Below, in pieces: positions 1 to 8,847 of a DNA stretch of 64,000 bases (within the stretch, counting starts at the first letter, position 1; every line of letters starts with the position of its first letter). The notes beneath the pieces are model-generated. The model was not told the DNA's origin. It made no database searches and saw nothing but the letters and a program-made list of their open reading frames with translations. The translations under genes and the position numbers were made by a program. Source of the DNA: Hallella multisaccharivorax DSM 17128 (GTDB lineage Bacteria; Bacteroidota; Bacteroidia; Bacteroidales; Bacteroidaceae); NCBI RefSeq assembly GCF_000218235.1, contig NZ_GL945017.1:1489598-1553597 (forward strand), in the 5' to 3' direction.

Positions 1-111
1 AACTATTATCAAACAGAAAACAGCTACCAACTACTTGTCTACTTCCGTGGTCAGGGAGAGCGCACCGACCGGCTCGTCAACTATCTCAACCTATCCTCTC
101 GCCTACCTTGA
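1..111 (+). CDS. Possible C-terminal end of an unidentified protein (partial)
   Basis: An open frame runs from the window edge to a TGA at 109-111 and gives 36 residues ending NLSSRLP. It would overlap the 3' end of pyruvate kinase by 26 bases in convergent orientation, which also happens elsewhere in this window. The residue mix looks protein-like, but another frame is also open here, so this is weak. I do not recognise a family. Confidence 0.3.
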   Translation, partial: NYYQTENSYQLLVYFRGQGERTDRLVNYLNLSSRLP

Positions 112-1501
112 TAATTTCAAGATAAGCCGTCCCCTCTTCAAGATTATCAAGTGAACCAGACAGGTAAGCCACCTTGTCCTCATTGGTCACATAGCCTTTT
201 TGTCTCAGCATACGGATGGCGGCGTTGAAGATGTCGTCGTGCGAGGCCTCTTCTTTCTGTCGGACGGCAATCACGCCATAAGAAAGGTTCAGCCAGCGCT
301 GCAGCTTGTCATTATAACAGATGGCAAGAATGGGCTTGGGGCCACGGTACGATGCCAGACAGCGGGCCGTATAACCCGAACGTGAGGCTGTGATGATGCC
401 TTCAACCCCCAACAGGCGTGTAGACTCAATAGCAGCATGAGACAAGAATTCGCGTTGAGAGCAATGATCATTGAGCGGCACATTATAAATAGAGTCAAAG
501 TTTTGGCGGTCGTTCTCAGCCTGTTCAGCAACTGTTGCCATGGTCTCCACGGCCTCGAGCGGGTATTTACCTGCTGCTGTTTCTCCACTGAGCATCAAGG
601 CATCGGTATTACTATAGATGGCGTTGGCAATATCTGTGACCTCTGCACGCGTTGGCCGAGGATTGTTGATCATGGTGTGCAGCATCTGCGTAGCCACAAT
701 CACCGGTTTGTGGTGCTCTACGCACTTACGGATGATCATCCGCTGAATGCCGGGGATTTTCTCCACGGGCACTTCAATGCCTAAATCGCCGCGCGCCACC
801 ATGATACCGTAGCTTGCCTTGATGATCTCGTCAATATTGTCGACACCCTCCTGATTCTCGATCTTCGAAATAATCTTGATATCTGAAAGGTGCTTATCAA
901 GAATTCTCTGAACGGCATGCACATCATCTGCCGACCGCACAAAACTATGGGCGATGAAGTCGATGTTTTCGTCAATGGCCAACTGAATATTCCGCTTATC
1001 CTTCTCGGTCAGGGCAGGCAAATCAATGTGCTCACCCGGCACATTGACGCTCTTGTGGGCACCGAGCACACCGTCATTTTGTACTTCAACATAGACTGTA
1101 GGGCCCTCAATGCCCGTCACCTTCATGCCGATGGCGCCGTCGTCGAAGAGAATGACGTCACCCACTCTCACATCCTTAGCGAAGTCAGGAAACGACACAT
1201 TGATGATGTCGTGGGTGGTTTCCATCTCCGGACGCCCGAAAATCTTCACAGCCTCACCTGTTCTATATTGTATAGGTTCTTTGACATCTGTGGTCCTTAC
1301 CTCAGGCCCCTTAGTGTCGATGAGGATACCGATATGAGGCGAAACGGCACGAGTGTTTTCGATGATGGTGCGGATGCCATCCGGCGTGGCATGCGCTGTG
1401 TTCATTCTCACTACATTCATGCCTGCGTTGAACAATCCGCGAATGAAATCGACATCACAACGACGGTCACTGATGGAGCATACTATTTTTGTCTGTTTCA
1501 T
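86..1501 (-). CDS. pyk: Pyruvate kinase
   Basis: Pyruvate kinase transfers the phosphate of phosphoenolpyruvate to ADP, the last step of glycolysis, in the cytosol. The 471-residue product has the family's usual length. It opens with KQTKIVCSISDRR, the first strand of the barrel. It carries KIENQEGVDN (catalytic lysine and metal-binding glutamate), ARGDLGIEVP, ATQML and TRAEVTDIANAI, followed by the C-terminal allosteric domain. The usual RxNFSHG segment reads RMNTAHA here. The start is the ATG at 1501. An in-frame TTG at 1528 lies inside the promoter -7 box, so the longer form cannot be made from that promoter. The gene is a single unit with its own promoter. The call is secure. Confidence 0.97.
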   Translation of the reverse strand: MKQTKIVCSISDRRCDVDFIRGLFNAGMNVVRMNTAHATPDGIRTIIENTRAVSPHIGILIDTKGPEVRTTDVKEPIQYRTGEAVKIFGRPEMETTHDIINVSFPDFAKDVRVGDVILFDDGAIGMKVTGIEGPTVYVEVQNDGVLGAHKSVNVPGEHIDLPALTEKDKRNIQLAIDENIDFIAHSFVRSADDVHAVQRILDKHLSDIKIISKIENQEGVDNIDEIIKASYGIMVARGDLGIEVPVEKIPGIQRMIIRKCVEHHKPVIVATQMLHTMINNPRPTRAEVTDIANAIYSNTDALMLSGETAAGKYPLEAVETMATVAEQAENDRQNFDSIYNVPLNDHCSQREFLSHAAIESTRLLGVEGIITASRSGYTARCLASYRGPKPILAICYNDKLQRWLNLSYGVIAVRQKEEASHDDIFNAAIRMLRQKGYVTNEDKVAYLSGSLDNLEEGTAYLEIIKVGERIG

Positions 1502-1525
1502 GAAACTATCATTATTATCCTTTGG

Positions 1526-1557
1526 CAAAGATAGGATATTTTTCCTTTTCCTACAAA
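1526..1557 (-). promoter_or_regulatory. Promoter of pyk
   Basis: On the minus strand, TTTG (1554-1557), a 20-base spacer and TATCTTTG (1526-1533) match the Bacteroidota sigma-ABfr consensus. It implies a 5' UTR of roughly 20 bases before the ATG at 1501. Confidence 0.85.
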
Positions 1558-1591
1558 TCTTTTGAATGAAATTATCACTAAAAAAGCCACT

Positions 1592-2026
1592 CTAAGGCAG
1601 CCTTGAGAGATGAACCCGCCAGTAGCCATCTATCAGTCTGATAGGAATGTGAAATTGACGCTTGGTGACTCTGTGTGGTGCCGCTCCTATCGTGTCCATG
1701 GCAAGATAATCTTTTACTGTCAGAGTAGCAATAACTGTAGAATCGTCAATATTGCTCAAATCATCCACCGTGATATCTGCTGCGTATTTCTTGGCACGCA
1801 AAGAGTCAATGTCTTCCTCAACAACTTGGGATGCCGCAAACCGCAGCCATTTCTCGGACTGAGGGGTCACACATGGTACCGCGTCTTTAAAGCGCCAATT
1901 GAAATAAGCCGTCGAGAAAGAATCGACAGCCGAACGGGGATCATTCTGACCACTCTCACCACAGCCAGTAGTTATCAAGCACAGACACAACGATGATGCA
2001 AGGCAAATACCAAATAGACTTTTCAT
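1592..2026 (-). CDS. Small lipoprotein of unknown function
   Basis: This is a 144-residue exported protein from the ATG at 2026; an in-frame TTG two codons upstream is less likely. Residues 1-21 form a lipoprotein signal, with a basic start, a hydrophobic stretch and the lipobox ITTGC. The cysteine is followed by a Gly/Glu/Ser-rich linker. The rest (SAVDSFSTAYFNWRFKDAV..., ending DGYWRVHLSRLP) resembles the small alpha-plus-beta cone fold of DUF4878/NTF2-like lipoproteins, but I cannot assign a family firmly. It lies downstream of rpsA in the same direction, behind a hairpin. Function unknown. Confidence 0.8.
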   Translation of the reverse strand: MKSLFGICLASSLCLCLITTGCGESGQNDPRSAVDSFSTAYFNWRFKDAVPCVTPQSEKWLRFAASQVVEEDIDSLRAKKYAADITVDDLSNIDDSTVIATLTVKDYLAMDTIGAAPHRVTKRQFHIPIRLIDGYWRVHLSRLP

Positions 2027-2067
2027 GAACAATAAAAGGGATTTGAGAAATTATTGAATGAAACAAA

Positions 2068-2100
2068 GGCAGGAGACAAGCCCACAGCCCATCCCCTGCC
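2068..2100 (-). terminator. Probable rpsA terminator
   Basis: Read on the minus strand, GGCAGG (2100-2095) pairs with CCTGCC (2073-2068) around a G-rich loop and is followed by TTTGTTT. The stem is short, so confidence is moderate. Confidence 0.5.
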
Positions 2101-2135
2101 CTATCTTATTTAAGTAATAATCGTGTGATTGGAGA

Positions 2136-3923
2136 TTACTTACCCTTCTCCATGTCAGCCCTGAGCTTGGCAAGCACGTCAAGGTCTCCGAGAGAGGTAC
2201 CGGCCTGCACGTTGTTGATGACGGGAGCGTCATTCTGCTTGCGTGCGCCACTGTTTGCATGACGATGCTGACGAGGCTCATCGTGACCCTCCTCAAAAGT
2301 ACGGCTGTGAGAGAGGATAATGCGGTGAGAGTCCTTGTTGAACTCAATCACCTTGAACGGAAGCTCCTCACCAAGCTTAGCCTGTGAGCCGTCTTCCTTT
2401 GTAAGATGCTTTGGAGTAGCGAAGCCCTCACCGCCCTCATCAAGCGTGATGACAGCACCCTTGTCCATCATCTCAGTGATCTTGCCGTTGTGGACAGATC
2501 CCTGCTGATAAAGAGCCTCATACTTATCCCAAGGATTCTCCTCAAGCTGCTTGTGGCCGAGGCTCAGACGACGGTTCTCCTTGTCGATCTCCAAAACCAC
2601 CACATCAATATCAGCACCGATTGTAGTGAACTCAGAAGGATGCTTCACCTTTTTGGTCCAAGAGAGATCAGAGATGTGGATCAGGCCGTCGACACCCTCC
2701 TCCAGCTCTGTGAAGATACCAAAGTTGGTGAAGTTGCGAACCTTAGCCTTGTGAACAGAGCCCACTGGATATTTCTCCTCAATGTGCTCCCAAGGATCAG
2801 CCTTGAGCTGCTTCAGGCCAAGAGACATCTTGCGCTCCTGACGGTCGAGAGACAGAATGACAGCCTCAACCTCATCGCCCACATGCAGGAACTCCTGCGC
2901 AGAGCGGAGATGCTGGCTCCAAGACATCTCAGAGACATGGATAAGACCCTCAACACCAGGCTGGATTTCAACGAAGGCACCATAATCGGCGATAACGACA
3001 ACTTTACCCTTCACGTGGTCGCCCACCTTCAAGTCAGGATCGAGGCTATCCCATGGATGCGGAGTAAGCTGCTTCACGCCGAGAGCGATACGCTTCTTTT
3101 CCTCGTCGAAATCGAGGATCACCACCTTGATCTTCTGATCAAGTGCAACCACCTCATGAGGATCGCTCACGCGGCCCCAAGAGAGATCTGTGATATGAAC
3201 GAGCCCGTCCACACCACCGAGGTCGACAAACACACCGTAAGAGGTGATATTCTTGACGGTACCCTCGAGCACCTGACCCTTCTCCAGGTGAGAGATAATT
3301 TCTTTCTTCTGTGCCTCCAGCTCGGCCTCGATGAGCGCCTTGTGAGAAACAACCACGTTGCGGAACTCCTGGTTGATCTTCACAACCTTGAACTCCATGG
3401 TCTTGCCTACGAACACATCGTAGTCGCGTATAGGATGGACGTCAATCTGCGAGCCGGGCAGGAAGGCCTCAATCCCCAGAATGTCTACGATCATACCGCC
3501 CTTCGTGCGGCACTTGATGTAGCCCTGGATAACTTCGTCGTTCTCCATAGCCCTGTTGATATCTTCCCAGCTCTTGGCCAGACGGGCTTTCTTGTGAGAG
3601 AGAACAAGCTGACCGCGCTTGTCTTCCTGATCCTCGACATAAACCTCTACTTTGTCGCCCACCTTCAGATCAGGGTTGTAGCGGAACTCAGAAGCGGAGA
3701 TGATGCCATCACTCTTGTAGCCGATGTTGACCACCACTTCTTTTTTGTCGATAGAGGTGACCGTACCCTCGACAACCTCATGGTCCTGAATCTTGCTCAG
3801 GGTGTTGTCGTAGGCCTTAGCCTGGTCTTCCTTGCTCACACTGGAGCTTGCGCCATTCTCAAACTCTTCCCAGTTGAAGTCATCCAATGGCTTTACGTTC
3901 TTGACGTCGTTGTAATTAGACAT
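2136..3923 (-). CDS. rpsA: 30S ribosomal protein S1
   Basis: S1 binds mRNA and helps load it on the 30S subunit, which matters in Bacteroidota where Shine-Dalgarno sites are weak. The 595-residue product shows six OB-fold S1 repeats at about 50-120, 140-205, 222-290, 307-375, 394-460 and 475-540. The typical signatures VEGTVTSI, LEGTVKNITSYGVFVDLGGVDGLVHITDLSW and ADYGAFVEIQPGVEGLIHVSEMSW each occupy separate repeats. Repeats 3 to 5 are most alike. The acidic N-terminal 40 residues and the charged C-terminal tail (EEGHDEPRQHRHANSGARKQ) are lineage features. It has its own promoter about 85 bases upstream and is somewhat longer than the E. coli protein. Confidence 0.97.
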   Translation of the reverse strand: MSNYNDVKNVKPLDDFNWEEFENGASSSVSKEDQAKAYDNTLSKIQDHEVVEGTVTSIDKKEVVVNIGYKSDGIISASEFRYNPDLKVGDKVEVYVEDQEDKRGQLVLSHKKARLAKSWEDINRAMENDEVIQGYIKCRTKGGMIVDILGIEAFLPGSQIDVHPIRDYDVFVGKTMEFKVVKINQEFRNVVVSHKALIEAELEAQKKEIISHLEKGQVLEGTVKNITSYGVFVDLGGVDGLVHITDLSWGRVSDPHEVVALDQKIKVVILDFDEEKKRIALGVKQLTPHPWDSLDPDLKVGDHVKGKVVVIADYGAFVEIQPGVEGLIHVSEMSWSQHLRSAQEFLHVGDEVEAVILSLDRQERKMSLGLKQLKADPWEHIEEKYPVGSVHKAKVRNFTNFGIFTELEEGVDGLIHISDLSWTKKVKHPSEFTTIGADIDVVVLEIDKENRRLSLGHKQLEENPWDKYEALYQQGSVHNGKITEMMDKGAVITLDEGGEGFATPKHLTKEDGSQAKLGEELPFKVIEFNKDSHRIILSHSRTFEEGHDEPRQHRHANSGARKQNDAPVINNVQAGTSLGDLDVLAKLRADMEKGK

Positions 3924-4006
3924 AAATAATATTGTTTGTAAAATTAATAAAGTTAGACTTTATGTGAAATATTCGGGCATACGAAGTGCCTTCGCTGAAT
4001 CGGATA

Positions 4007-4014
4007 CAAAGTTA
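4007..4014 (-). promoter_or_regulatory. Promoter -7 box of rpsA
   Basis: TAACTTTG on the minus strand, about 85 bases upstream of the rpsA ATG. No clear TTTG lies at the expected -33 distance. The long leader could carry S1 autoregulation, but I see no obvious structure. Confidence 0.6.
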
Positions 4015-4085
4015 CTGCTTTTCACCGTGTTCTTACACATTCACAGCTAAGCAGAAGAGAGATTTATGGATTATTAACTTTAAAT

Positions 4086-4547
4086 TTATTTGAAATAGTA
4101 CAGGAACTGTGCTTCTCCCTTGAGAGCAGGCTTGCGCTGTCCCTCTATCTCAATGGCAAAGTCGATGTAGGCTTTGCAGATGCCGCGAAGGTTCTCAATA
4201 TTGGCCAGCGAGGCCGTCATGCGGATGCGGCTGCCAGTAATGACAGGCTGCCCGAAGCGCATCTTGTCCATACCATAGTTGACCATCATCTTAAGGTTGT
4301 TCACCTCAACGATCTGCCCCCAGAGATGTGGCAGCAAAGCCAATGTTAGATACCCGTGGGCAATGGTGTTCTTATAAGGGCTTTCTTGCCTGGCACGATC
4401 TACATCCACATGAATCCATTGGTGGTCAAGTGTGGCATCCGCAAAAGCGTTGATACGATCCTGATCTACTTTCAGCCATTCAGAGGTGCCCAGAGGTTTG
4501 CCTAAATAAGTGGCAAACTCATCATAAGAATTGATAACTGTTTTCAT
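4086..4547 (-). CDS. MaoC-like (R)-specific enoyl-CoA hydratase / dehydratase
   Basis: This is a hot-dog-fold hydratase acting on acyl-CoA-type thioesters in the cytosol. The 153-residue product has the single-domain MaoC length. The hydratase signature is visible around DHQWIHVDVDRARQ (catalytic Asp and His) followed by IAHGYLTLALLPHL. The C-terminus (ALKGEAQFLYYF) is the family's closing strand. The start is the ATG at 4547: a longer in-frame start at 4598 would lie upstream of the -7 box at 4568-4575 and is excluded. It stands alone, with array A immediately upstream of its promoter. The true substrate is unknown. Confidence 0.88.
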   Translation of the reverse strand: MKTVINSYDEFATYLGKPLGTSEWLKVDQDRINAFADATLDHQWIHVDVDRARQESPYKNTIAHGYLTLALLPHLWGQIVEVNNLKMMVNYGMDKMRFGQPVITGSRIRMTASLANIENLRGICKAYIDFAIEIEGQRKPALKGEAQFLYYFK

Positions 4548-4567
4548 GCTAATGCTTCTTTTTCCTG

Positions 4568-4599
4568 CAAAGGTAAGCACATTTTCTGAAAGTGGCAAA
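4568..4599 (-). promoter_or_regulatory. Promoter of the MaoC gene
   Basis: Minus strand TTTG (4596-4599), 20-base spacer, TACCTTTG (4568-4575). This near-perfect promoter decides the MaoC start and lies 13 bases from repeat array A. Confidence 0.85.
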
Positions 4600-4612
4600 A
4601 AAATCTTCCCCC

Positions 4613-4700
4613 TTTACAGCGTAAAGGCAATGCGTCTACACTGTAAAGGCAATGCGTCTACGGCGTAAAGGCAATGCGTCTACACTGTAAAGGCAAATCA
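4613..4700. repeat. 22-bp dyad repeat array A (family 1)
   Basis: Four consecutive 22-bp units begin at 4613, 4635, 4657 and 4679. Each reads T(T/C)TAC-NNN-GTAAA followed by GGCAATGCG; the last unit decays at its end. The first half is an inverted repeat around a variable triplet (AGC, ACT, GGC, ACT), and GCAATGC is itself nearly symmetric. The array lies between the patatin gene and the MaoC promoter. Confidence 0.9.
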
Positions 4701-4798
4701 TACTATGCACGGATGCATTAGACAATATGTGCAACATGGTTGCACTCCAAAAGAGTAGAAAAATCGATAATAATTTGGAGCAAGTGGATCAGAGTAAA

Positions 4799-4824
4799 GG
4801 ATATGGTGCATTTATGCCACATCC
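4799..4824 (-). terminator. Possible terminator of the inositol-lipid/patatin operon
   Basis: An imperfect hairpin (GGAT-TGG-CAT against ATG-CCA-ATCC) lies 25 bases beyond the patatin stop. The T-rich tract is poor, so this is tentative. Confidence 0.35.
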
Positions 4825-4848
4825 TCTTTATTTTTCTTTATCTTCCCT

Positions 4849-6876
4849 TTAAAACTCATAACCCAGATTAATGAAGAGGTTGACGCGTTTCGTCTTGTTG
4901 GAATAGCCCAATGTAGCGCCCAATGGACCAAAAATAGTTCTATAGTAGTAAGCGGCCTGACAACCCAGCAGTGTGTGAGACTTCAGCAACCTGGCAGCTC
5001 TGTGTGATGGTTGTGCTCCGGATACTGAGATAAGAACGAAGTTGTTGGTGGAGAGCTGCGCCTGTAATTTCAGCCGACATGCAACAAATTGTTTATCCGT
5101 CATCTCCACATGACCTATTCCGTCAAATGGCATCTGTTGATCCAGATAGTGTCCGAACCACGGTCCGCCAATGCCGTTCATGCGAATAAAGGGAATGTCT
5201 GAACCGAAGAGCATCCGTCCGTAGAGCGTTGGCTGGAGCGTAAGCAAATGGCTAAGCGGAAAGGACGTACGCCAACGCGCATTAAGCTCACTAAAACCAC
5301 GGTGGCCTTTATAACTGTAGAAGTTGTCGGTGAAATACCCATACTCAGCCCTAAACGACGATCCACGGGAAGGGAATACACCCTTGTTCTCAGAATCGTA
5401 GTGCAGACAGGCATGATAACTGAAGAGGTGCTCATTTTTCAAGCCAAGCCCTTCGTGGGTGATTTGGCTGTCGACCATAAAGCGATGGAAGTCGTAATAG
5501 TCCCAATTGGCTGACAGGTCCATGGTGAGATTGCGCACGCCAATATCCATCAGCCCCAAACTGGTCTTGTGGTGATTAATCGTGAGATTAAAGGATTTTT
5601 TACCCCCGCTAAATATGTCAAGGTCGTTGTGCTCAAATACATATTGCAATCCGGTCTCCACTCTGCCAGGTTTTACAACGCCTTTCATGGCAAAACTCAT
5701 CCGCTTCCCAAGCCTGATCGTAGCTTCCAGATCTATCGGACGGTTTGCCATGGAGTAAACTCCGTCAAGCTGCATCGCCACCATGGCCTCTGTATCAAAC
5801 CGTAGTCCGATACTACCCTGGAGCATATCATGGGCCGACCGCTGCCGTTTAGTGTCCGCATAGTCTGGGGCAATCAGTGCGGCAGGATTGAGAACATGTG
5901 GGGCTGGCCGGTAATCGTCAGGTAGTTCCAACTTGCGCTTGAGCTCCATCAGCTCATCCCAGTGACGCATAGCCTCTTCCTCCCCTCTTCTTATCAGTGT
6001 GTCAATGGCAGCAGGCGTAAAACTGGCAGCGCTGTAACCTTGCGTATTTACCCTGATTGGGATGTCGGTGATAGAGAGGTTAGCTTCATACTTATTCTTG
6101 CAATTGACATTGATGATCTGTCCCATTACCAAGCTGCTGGAGTTGATGTCGTCAGCGGTCCGGGGCGGTCCCTGAACGGTGACTCCTATGATATAGTCGG
6201 CTCCCATCGCCTTAGCGACATCAGCCGGATAATTATTGCGCAACCCGCCGTCGACAAGCACTTTATCGCCTAATCTCATCGGTGAGAAAGCGGCAGGAAT
6301 AGACATACTGGAGCGCATGGCAAAGGCAAGACGCCCACTGTGAAAGTCGTACTCGGTATTGTCAACAATGTTGGTAGCCACGCAGGCAAACGGAATGGGA
6401 AGGGAGTCGAAGCTTATTGAGTCGGTGTAGCCTGCGGTGAGCCGGTCAAAGAGCGTCATGAGGTTTCGCCCCTGAATGAGTCCGGCGTCGCCGAGCCTGT
6501 CCTTCTGCCCGAGGGCAAAGGTTTTGCTGAAAGCATAGGTCGCCTGCTTCTCACGATTGCCTAAGTTCTGTGCATAGTATTCCCCACGGTCGCTAAGCAA
6601 GAGAGTCCAGTCCTGTTTGCGCACCATTGAGTCGAGCCGCTGGGCGGTCCACCCGCAACTATACAGTCCGCCGATGATGCTACCCATAGACGTGCCCGTA
6701 ACAATGTCGACAGGGATTCCCGCTTTTTCAATGACTTTCAGCGCTCCAATATGTGCCATTCCCTTTGCACCGCCACCCGACAAGACAACAGCCACACGCG
6801 GCCGCTGCGAATCTTGACCGAATACAGTGCAGACGCATGATAGGACAAGCAATAAAAACAAGCTGAACTTTCGCAT
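4849..6876 (-). CDS. Patatin-like phospholipase with C-terminal outer-membrane barrel
   Basis: This is a predicted lipid acyl hydrolase attached to a beta-barrel, in the PlpD / type Vd-like arrangement. A signal peptide covers residues 1-20 (cleavage near FG-QDS). The patatin domain follows, with the oxyanion loop GGGAKG (34-39), nucleophile motif GTSMG (Ser63) and the DGG of the Ser-Asp dyad near 208. From about residue 350 to the end the sequence becomes a run of amphipathic strands ending in LFINLGYEF, with a C-terminal Phe as in outer-membrane barrels. The 675-residue length fits a patatin plus BamA-like domain. It starts 8 bases after the PAP2 gene and closes the inositol-lipid operon, so a role in remodelling envelope lipids is plausible but inferred. 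Confidence 0.9.
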   Translation of the reverse strand: MRKFSLFLLLVLSCVCTVFGQDSQRPRVAVVLSGGGAKGMAHIGALKVIEKAGIPVDIVTGTSMGSIIGGLYSCGWTAQRLDSMVRKQDWTLLLSDRGEYYAQNLGNREKQATYAFSKTFALGQKDRLGDAGLIQGRNLMTLFDRLTAGYTDSISFDSLPIPFACVATNIVDNTEYDFHSGRLAFAMRSSMSIPAAFSPMRLGDKVLVDGGLRNNYPADVAKAMGADYIIGVTVQGPPRTADDINSSSLVMGQIINVNCKNKYEANLSITDIPIRVNTQGYSAASFTPAAIDTLIRRGEEEAMRHWDELMELKRKLELPDDYRPAPHVLNPAALIAPDYADTKRQRSAHDMLQGSIGLRFDTEAMVAMQLDGVYSMANRPIDLEATIRLGKRMSFAMKGVVKPGRVETGLQYVFEHNDLDIFSGGKKSFNLTINHHKTSLGLMDIGVRNLTMDLSANWDYYDFHRFMVDSQITHEGLGLKNEHLFSYHACLHYDSENKGVFPSRGSSFRAEYGYFTDNFYSYKGHRGFSELNARWRTSFPLSHLLTLQPTLYGRMLFGSDIPFIRMNGIGGPWFGHYLDQQMPFDGIGHVEMTDKQFVACRLKLQAQLSTNNFVLISVSGAQPSHRAARLLKSHTLLGCQAAYYYRTIFGPLGATLGYSNKTKRVNLFINLGYEF

Positions 6877-6884
6877 AATTTATT

Positions 6885-7682
6885 CTAATTTCGCTTCAAC
6901 ACTTTTCTCCATATCAACTCAAAAAGGATCGTCCCGATAATGGCCGTAAGAATGCCGAGCAAGACATCGATGACATAGTGGTGGCCCGTGTACACCGCCG
7001 CAAACCAAATGCCCATACAGATGAAAGCGAAAACAGCCGAAGTGTACCACCGTCTGTGACTCATTAATGAATAGAATGTTGTCACCAGCAGATAGGACGC
7101 ATGCAAGCTTGGCACTGCGGCAAATACGTTTGCGTTTTTTCCATAGATGCCGTGGAAGATGTTGATGCCCACCAACTGGTCAAAGCGTCCAAGTCCTGCC
7201 ACATAGCCGGGAGTGTGAAGCACTGGTGTGAAGCCGTAGCGCATGACATACCATGGAGGCGCCGCCGGATGGATGTAATAGCCTATGAATCCAATGAGGT
7301 TGACCGTAAGAAATGCCCAAGCAAAACGGTTGGCCCAGGCACGGTCGCGTGAGAAGTAAAGATAGACCGTAAAGGCAATGGGCACCGGCACCCAGCAGAG
7401 ATAGAAGCATCCCGCCATGAAATCAGCCACAGCCCAATGATGAATGGCAAACCATTCGCCAGGTATCAGCCGTCCGGCAGCAGTGTTAATGCCGAACAAG
7501 CTTTTCTCTGTATCGTACAAGCCACGTACATCAATGCTGTGAAATTCGTAATTGGGATAATAATTGAAACTGCTGTAGATGAATCCGAACAGAAACCATG
7601 GCAGCATGGCGAAGGCGAACCTACGCGTAGGCTTCACAATGGCGAGCAGAGCGAACAAGACAGTGATCAGCAGGCAGTCCAT
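6885..7682 (-). CDS. PAP2/AUR1-like phosphotransferase, probable inositol phosphorylceramide synthase
   Basis: A 265-residue integral membrane protein of the PAP2 superfamily with about six membrane segments. The catalytic motifs are AVPSLHASYLL and, further on, YTGHHYVIDVLLG (His and Asp of the phosphotransfer site), spaced as in AUR1-type enzymes. In Bacteroides thetaiotaomicron the equivalent gene of the inositol-lipid cluster (BT_1522, as I recall it) is assigned as the enzyme that moves phosphoinositol to ceramide. The gene sits 4 bases after the CDP-alcohol phosphotransferase, in the cluster's order. Family membership is secure; the exact reaction rests on gene order. A plain lipid phosphatase is the alternative. 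Confidence 0.82.
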   Translation of the reverse strand: MDCLLITVLFALLAIVKPTRRFAFAMLPWFLFGFIYSSFNYYPNYEFHSIDVRGLYDTEKSLFGINTAAGRLIPGEWFAIHHWAVADFMAGCFYLCWVPVPIAFTVYLYFSRDRAWANRFAWAFLTVNLIGFIGYYIHPAAPPWYVMRYGFTPVLHTPGYVAGLGRFDQLVGINIFHGIYGKNANVFAAVPSLHASYLLVTTFYSLMSHRRWYTSAVFAFICMGIWFAAVYTGHHYVIDVLLGILTAIIGTILFELIWRKVLKRN

Positions 7683-7686
7683 GAAC

Positions 7687-8355
7687 TTAAAGGTTGCGTT
7701 GACTGTTCACCTCGTCACGTTCGTTCAGCTGCTTATAGCAGAAGGCCACACGCCAGAAGGCAGTAATATTAGCGAGGACAGCAATAAGAATCATTCCGCC
7801 TGCAAGCCACCACAAAGAGCCCGTCAGACCTGTGAGGATCGCGGTGACAGCGGTTACCACGACGCGCTCGGGGCGTTGCATGAAACCCACTTTACATTCA
7901 ATGCCAAGTCCCTCAGCCCTTGCACGGACATAGCTCACCATGACACTGCCTACCATCGCTGCAAACGTAACGACACCCATCCAAAACCAGCCATTGTCTT
8001 CAAGAAACACCAGCACAATGCCAAAGAGAGACACCAGCTCGCTATAACGGTCCAGAGTAGAATCCCACATCGCACCAAACGAGGAGCTCATATTACCCAT
8101 ACGGGCAAGGCGACCGTCTATCATATCAAACAATCCGGAGGCAATGATAATGAAACCGCCCCATCCTAAGGTAATGGCTTGGGAGGAAAGGTCTGTTTGC
8201 TGAGAAGCATAAATGAAGAATGCTGAAGCAACGATATTACCAATGAACCCCATTGTCGTAACCATGTTAGGAGTGATGCCTGCCTTGATCAGTCCCTTGA
8301 TGAGTGGGTTAATAACTTTGTAAATCAATTGCTGAAGAAAATCCCTATACCACAT
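7687..8355 (-). CDS. CDP-alcohol phosphatidyltransferase, probable phosphatidylinositol-phosphate synthase
   Basis: A 222-residue membrane enzyme that joins a CDP-activated lipid to an alcohol. The family signature is intact: DGRLAR, then GAMWDSTLDR with the metal-binding aspartates. About five or six hydrophobic helices follow. Its position next to PAP2/AUR1, GtrA and PgpA genes matches the Bacteroides inositol-lipid cluster, where this enzyme makes phosphatidylinositol phosphate (BT_1523, as I recall). Here the acceptor would be inositol-3-phosphate; phosphatidylglycerophosphate synthase is the general alternative, but the gene order argues against it. A 62-base gap separates it from gtrA, without a clear promoter. 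Confidence 0.85.
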   Translation of the reverse strand: MWYRDFLQQLIYKVINPLIKGLIKAGITPNMVTTMGFIGNIVASAFFIYASQQTDLSSQAITLGWGGFIIIASGLFDMIDGRLARMGNMSSSFGAMWDSTLDRYSELVSLFGIVLVFLEDNGWFWMGVVTFAAMVGSVMVSYVRARAEGLGIECKVGFMQRPERVVVTAVTAILTGLTGSLWWLAGGMILIAVLANITAFWRVAFCYKQLNERDEVNSQRNL

Positions 8356-8417
8356 AGTCTGTTAATTTAGTCAATTTCTTAATACCGATCTAATATATTC
8401 TGTTTTATAAAATCATA

Positions 8418-8840
8418 TTAATCCACGTCCGCTATATCTCTCTTTCTGAACACCCAGCCTCTTTGCAAGGGATAGTTGAAGCAAAATGCTACACACAGGG
8501 CAACGAGAGCCTTTACAAAAACGAAATAGCTTTTTCCACCTACAAGCCATGTCAACAGGTTGGTACCACAACCATTGAGAAACATGCTGCCTAACCACAC
8601 CAACAAATATCGCATCGCTAACAATTGCTTAGCACGGCCGGTCTTGGAGAAAACATACTGGCTGTTAAGCGTAAAATTGACAGCCCCCCCGGACACCACT
8701 CCAATAATATTGGCATAGCCATAGCTGAGCGCGCCAGAGTAAGTGAGGAGTATTGCCATTCCGAAGTCTACACAGCTGGCGGCAAAAGCGCTCATTTCCG
8801 CCTTGGTAAATGTCCATATCTCGCGTCGTATATTTTTCAT
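8418..8840 (-). CDS. GtrA-family small membrane protein
   Basis: A 140-residue protein with four hydrophobic segments typical of GtrA/DPMS_TM, the family thought to flip or hold polyprenyl-linked sugars at the inner membrane. Visible family features include the opening KAEMSAFAASCVDFG, GGAVNFTLNSQYVF and FCFNYPLQRGWVFR. It begins 7 bases after the PgpA-type gene. In the Bacteroides inositol-lipid cluster a GtrA-like gene holds the same place, so it may help move an inositol lipid or its precursor; that role is inferred. Confidence 0.88.
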   Translation of the reverse strand: MKNIRREIWTFTKAEMSAFAASCVDFGMAILLTYSGALSYGYANIIGVVSGGAVNFTLNSQYVFSKTGRAKQLLAMRYLLVWLGSMFLNGCGTNLLTWLVGGKSYFVFVKALVALCVAFCFNYPLQRGWVFRKRDIADVD

Positions 8841-8847
8841 AGAATAT

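Noticed and set aside
2406..3929. 507-residue open frame antisense to rpsA
   Set aside because: Codon-bias shadow of the S1 repeats on the other strand, without promoter or recognisable domain.
4613..4700. Array A and its relatives as CRISPR
   Set aside because: The units follow one another without spacers, are only 22 bp, and no cas gene is in the window.
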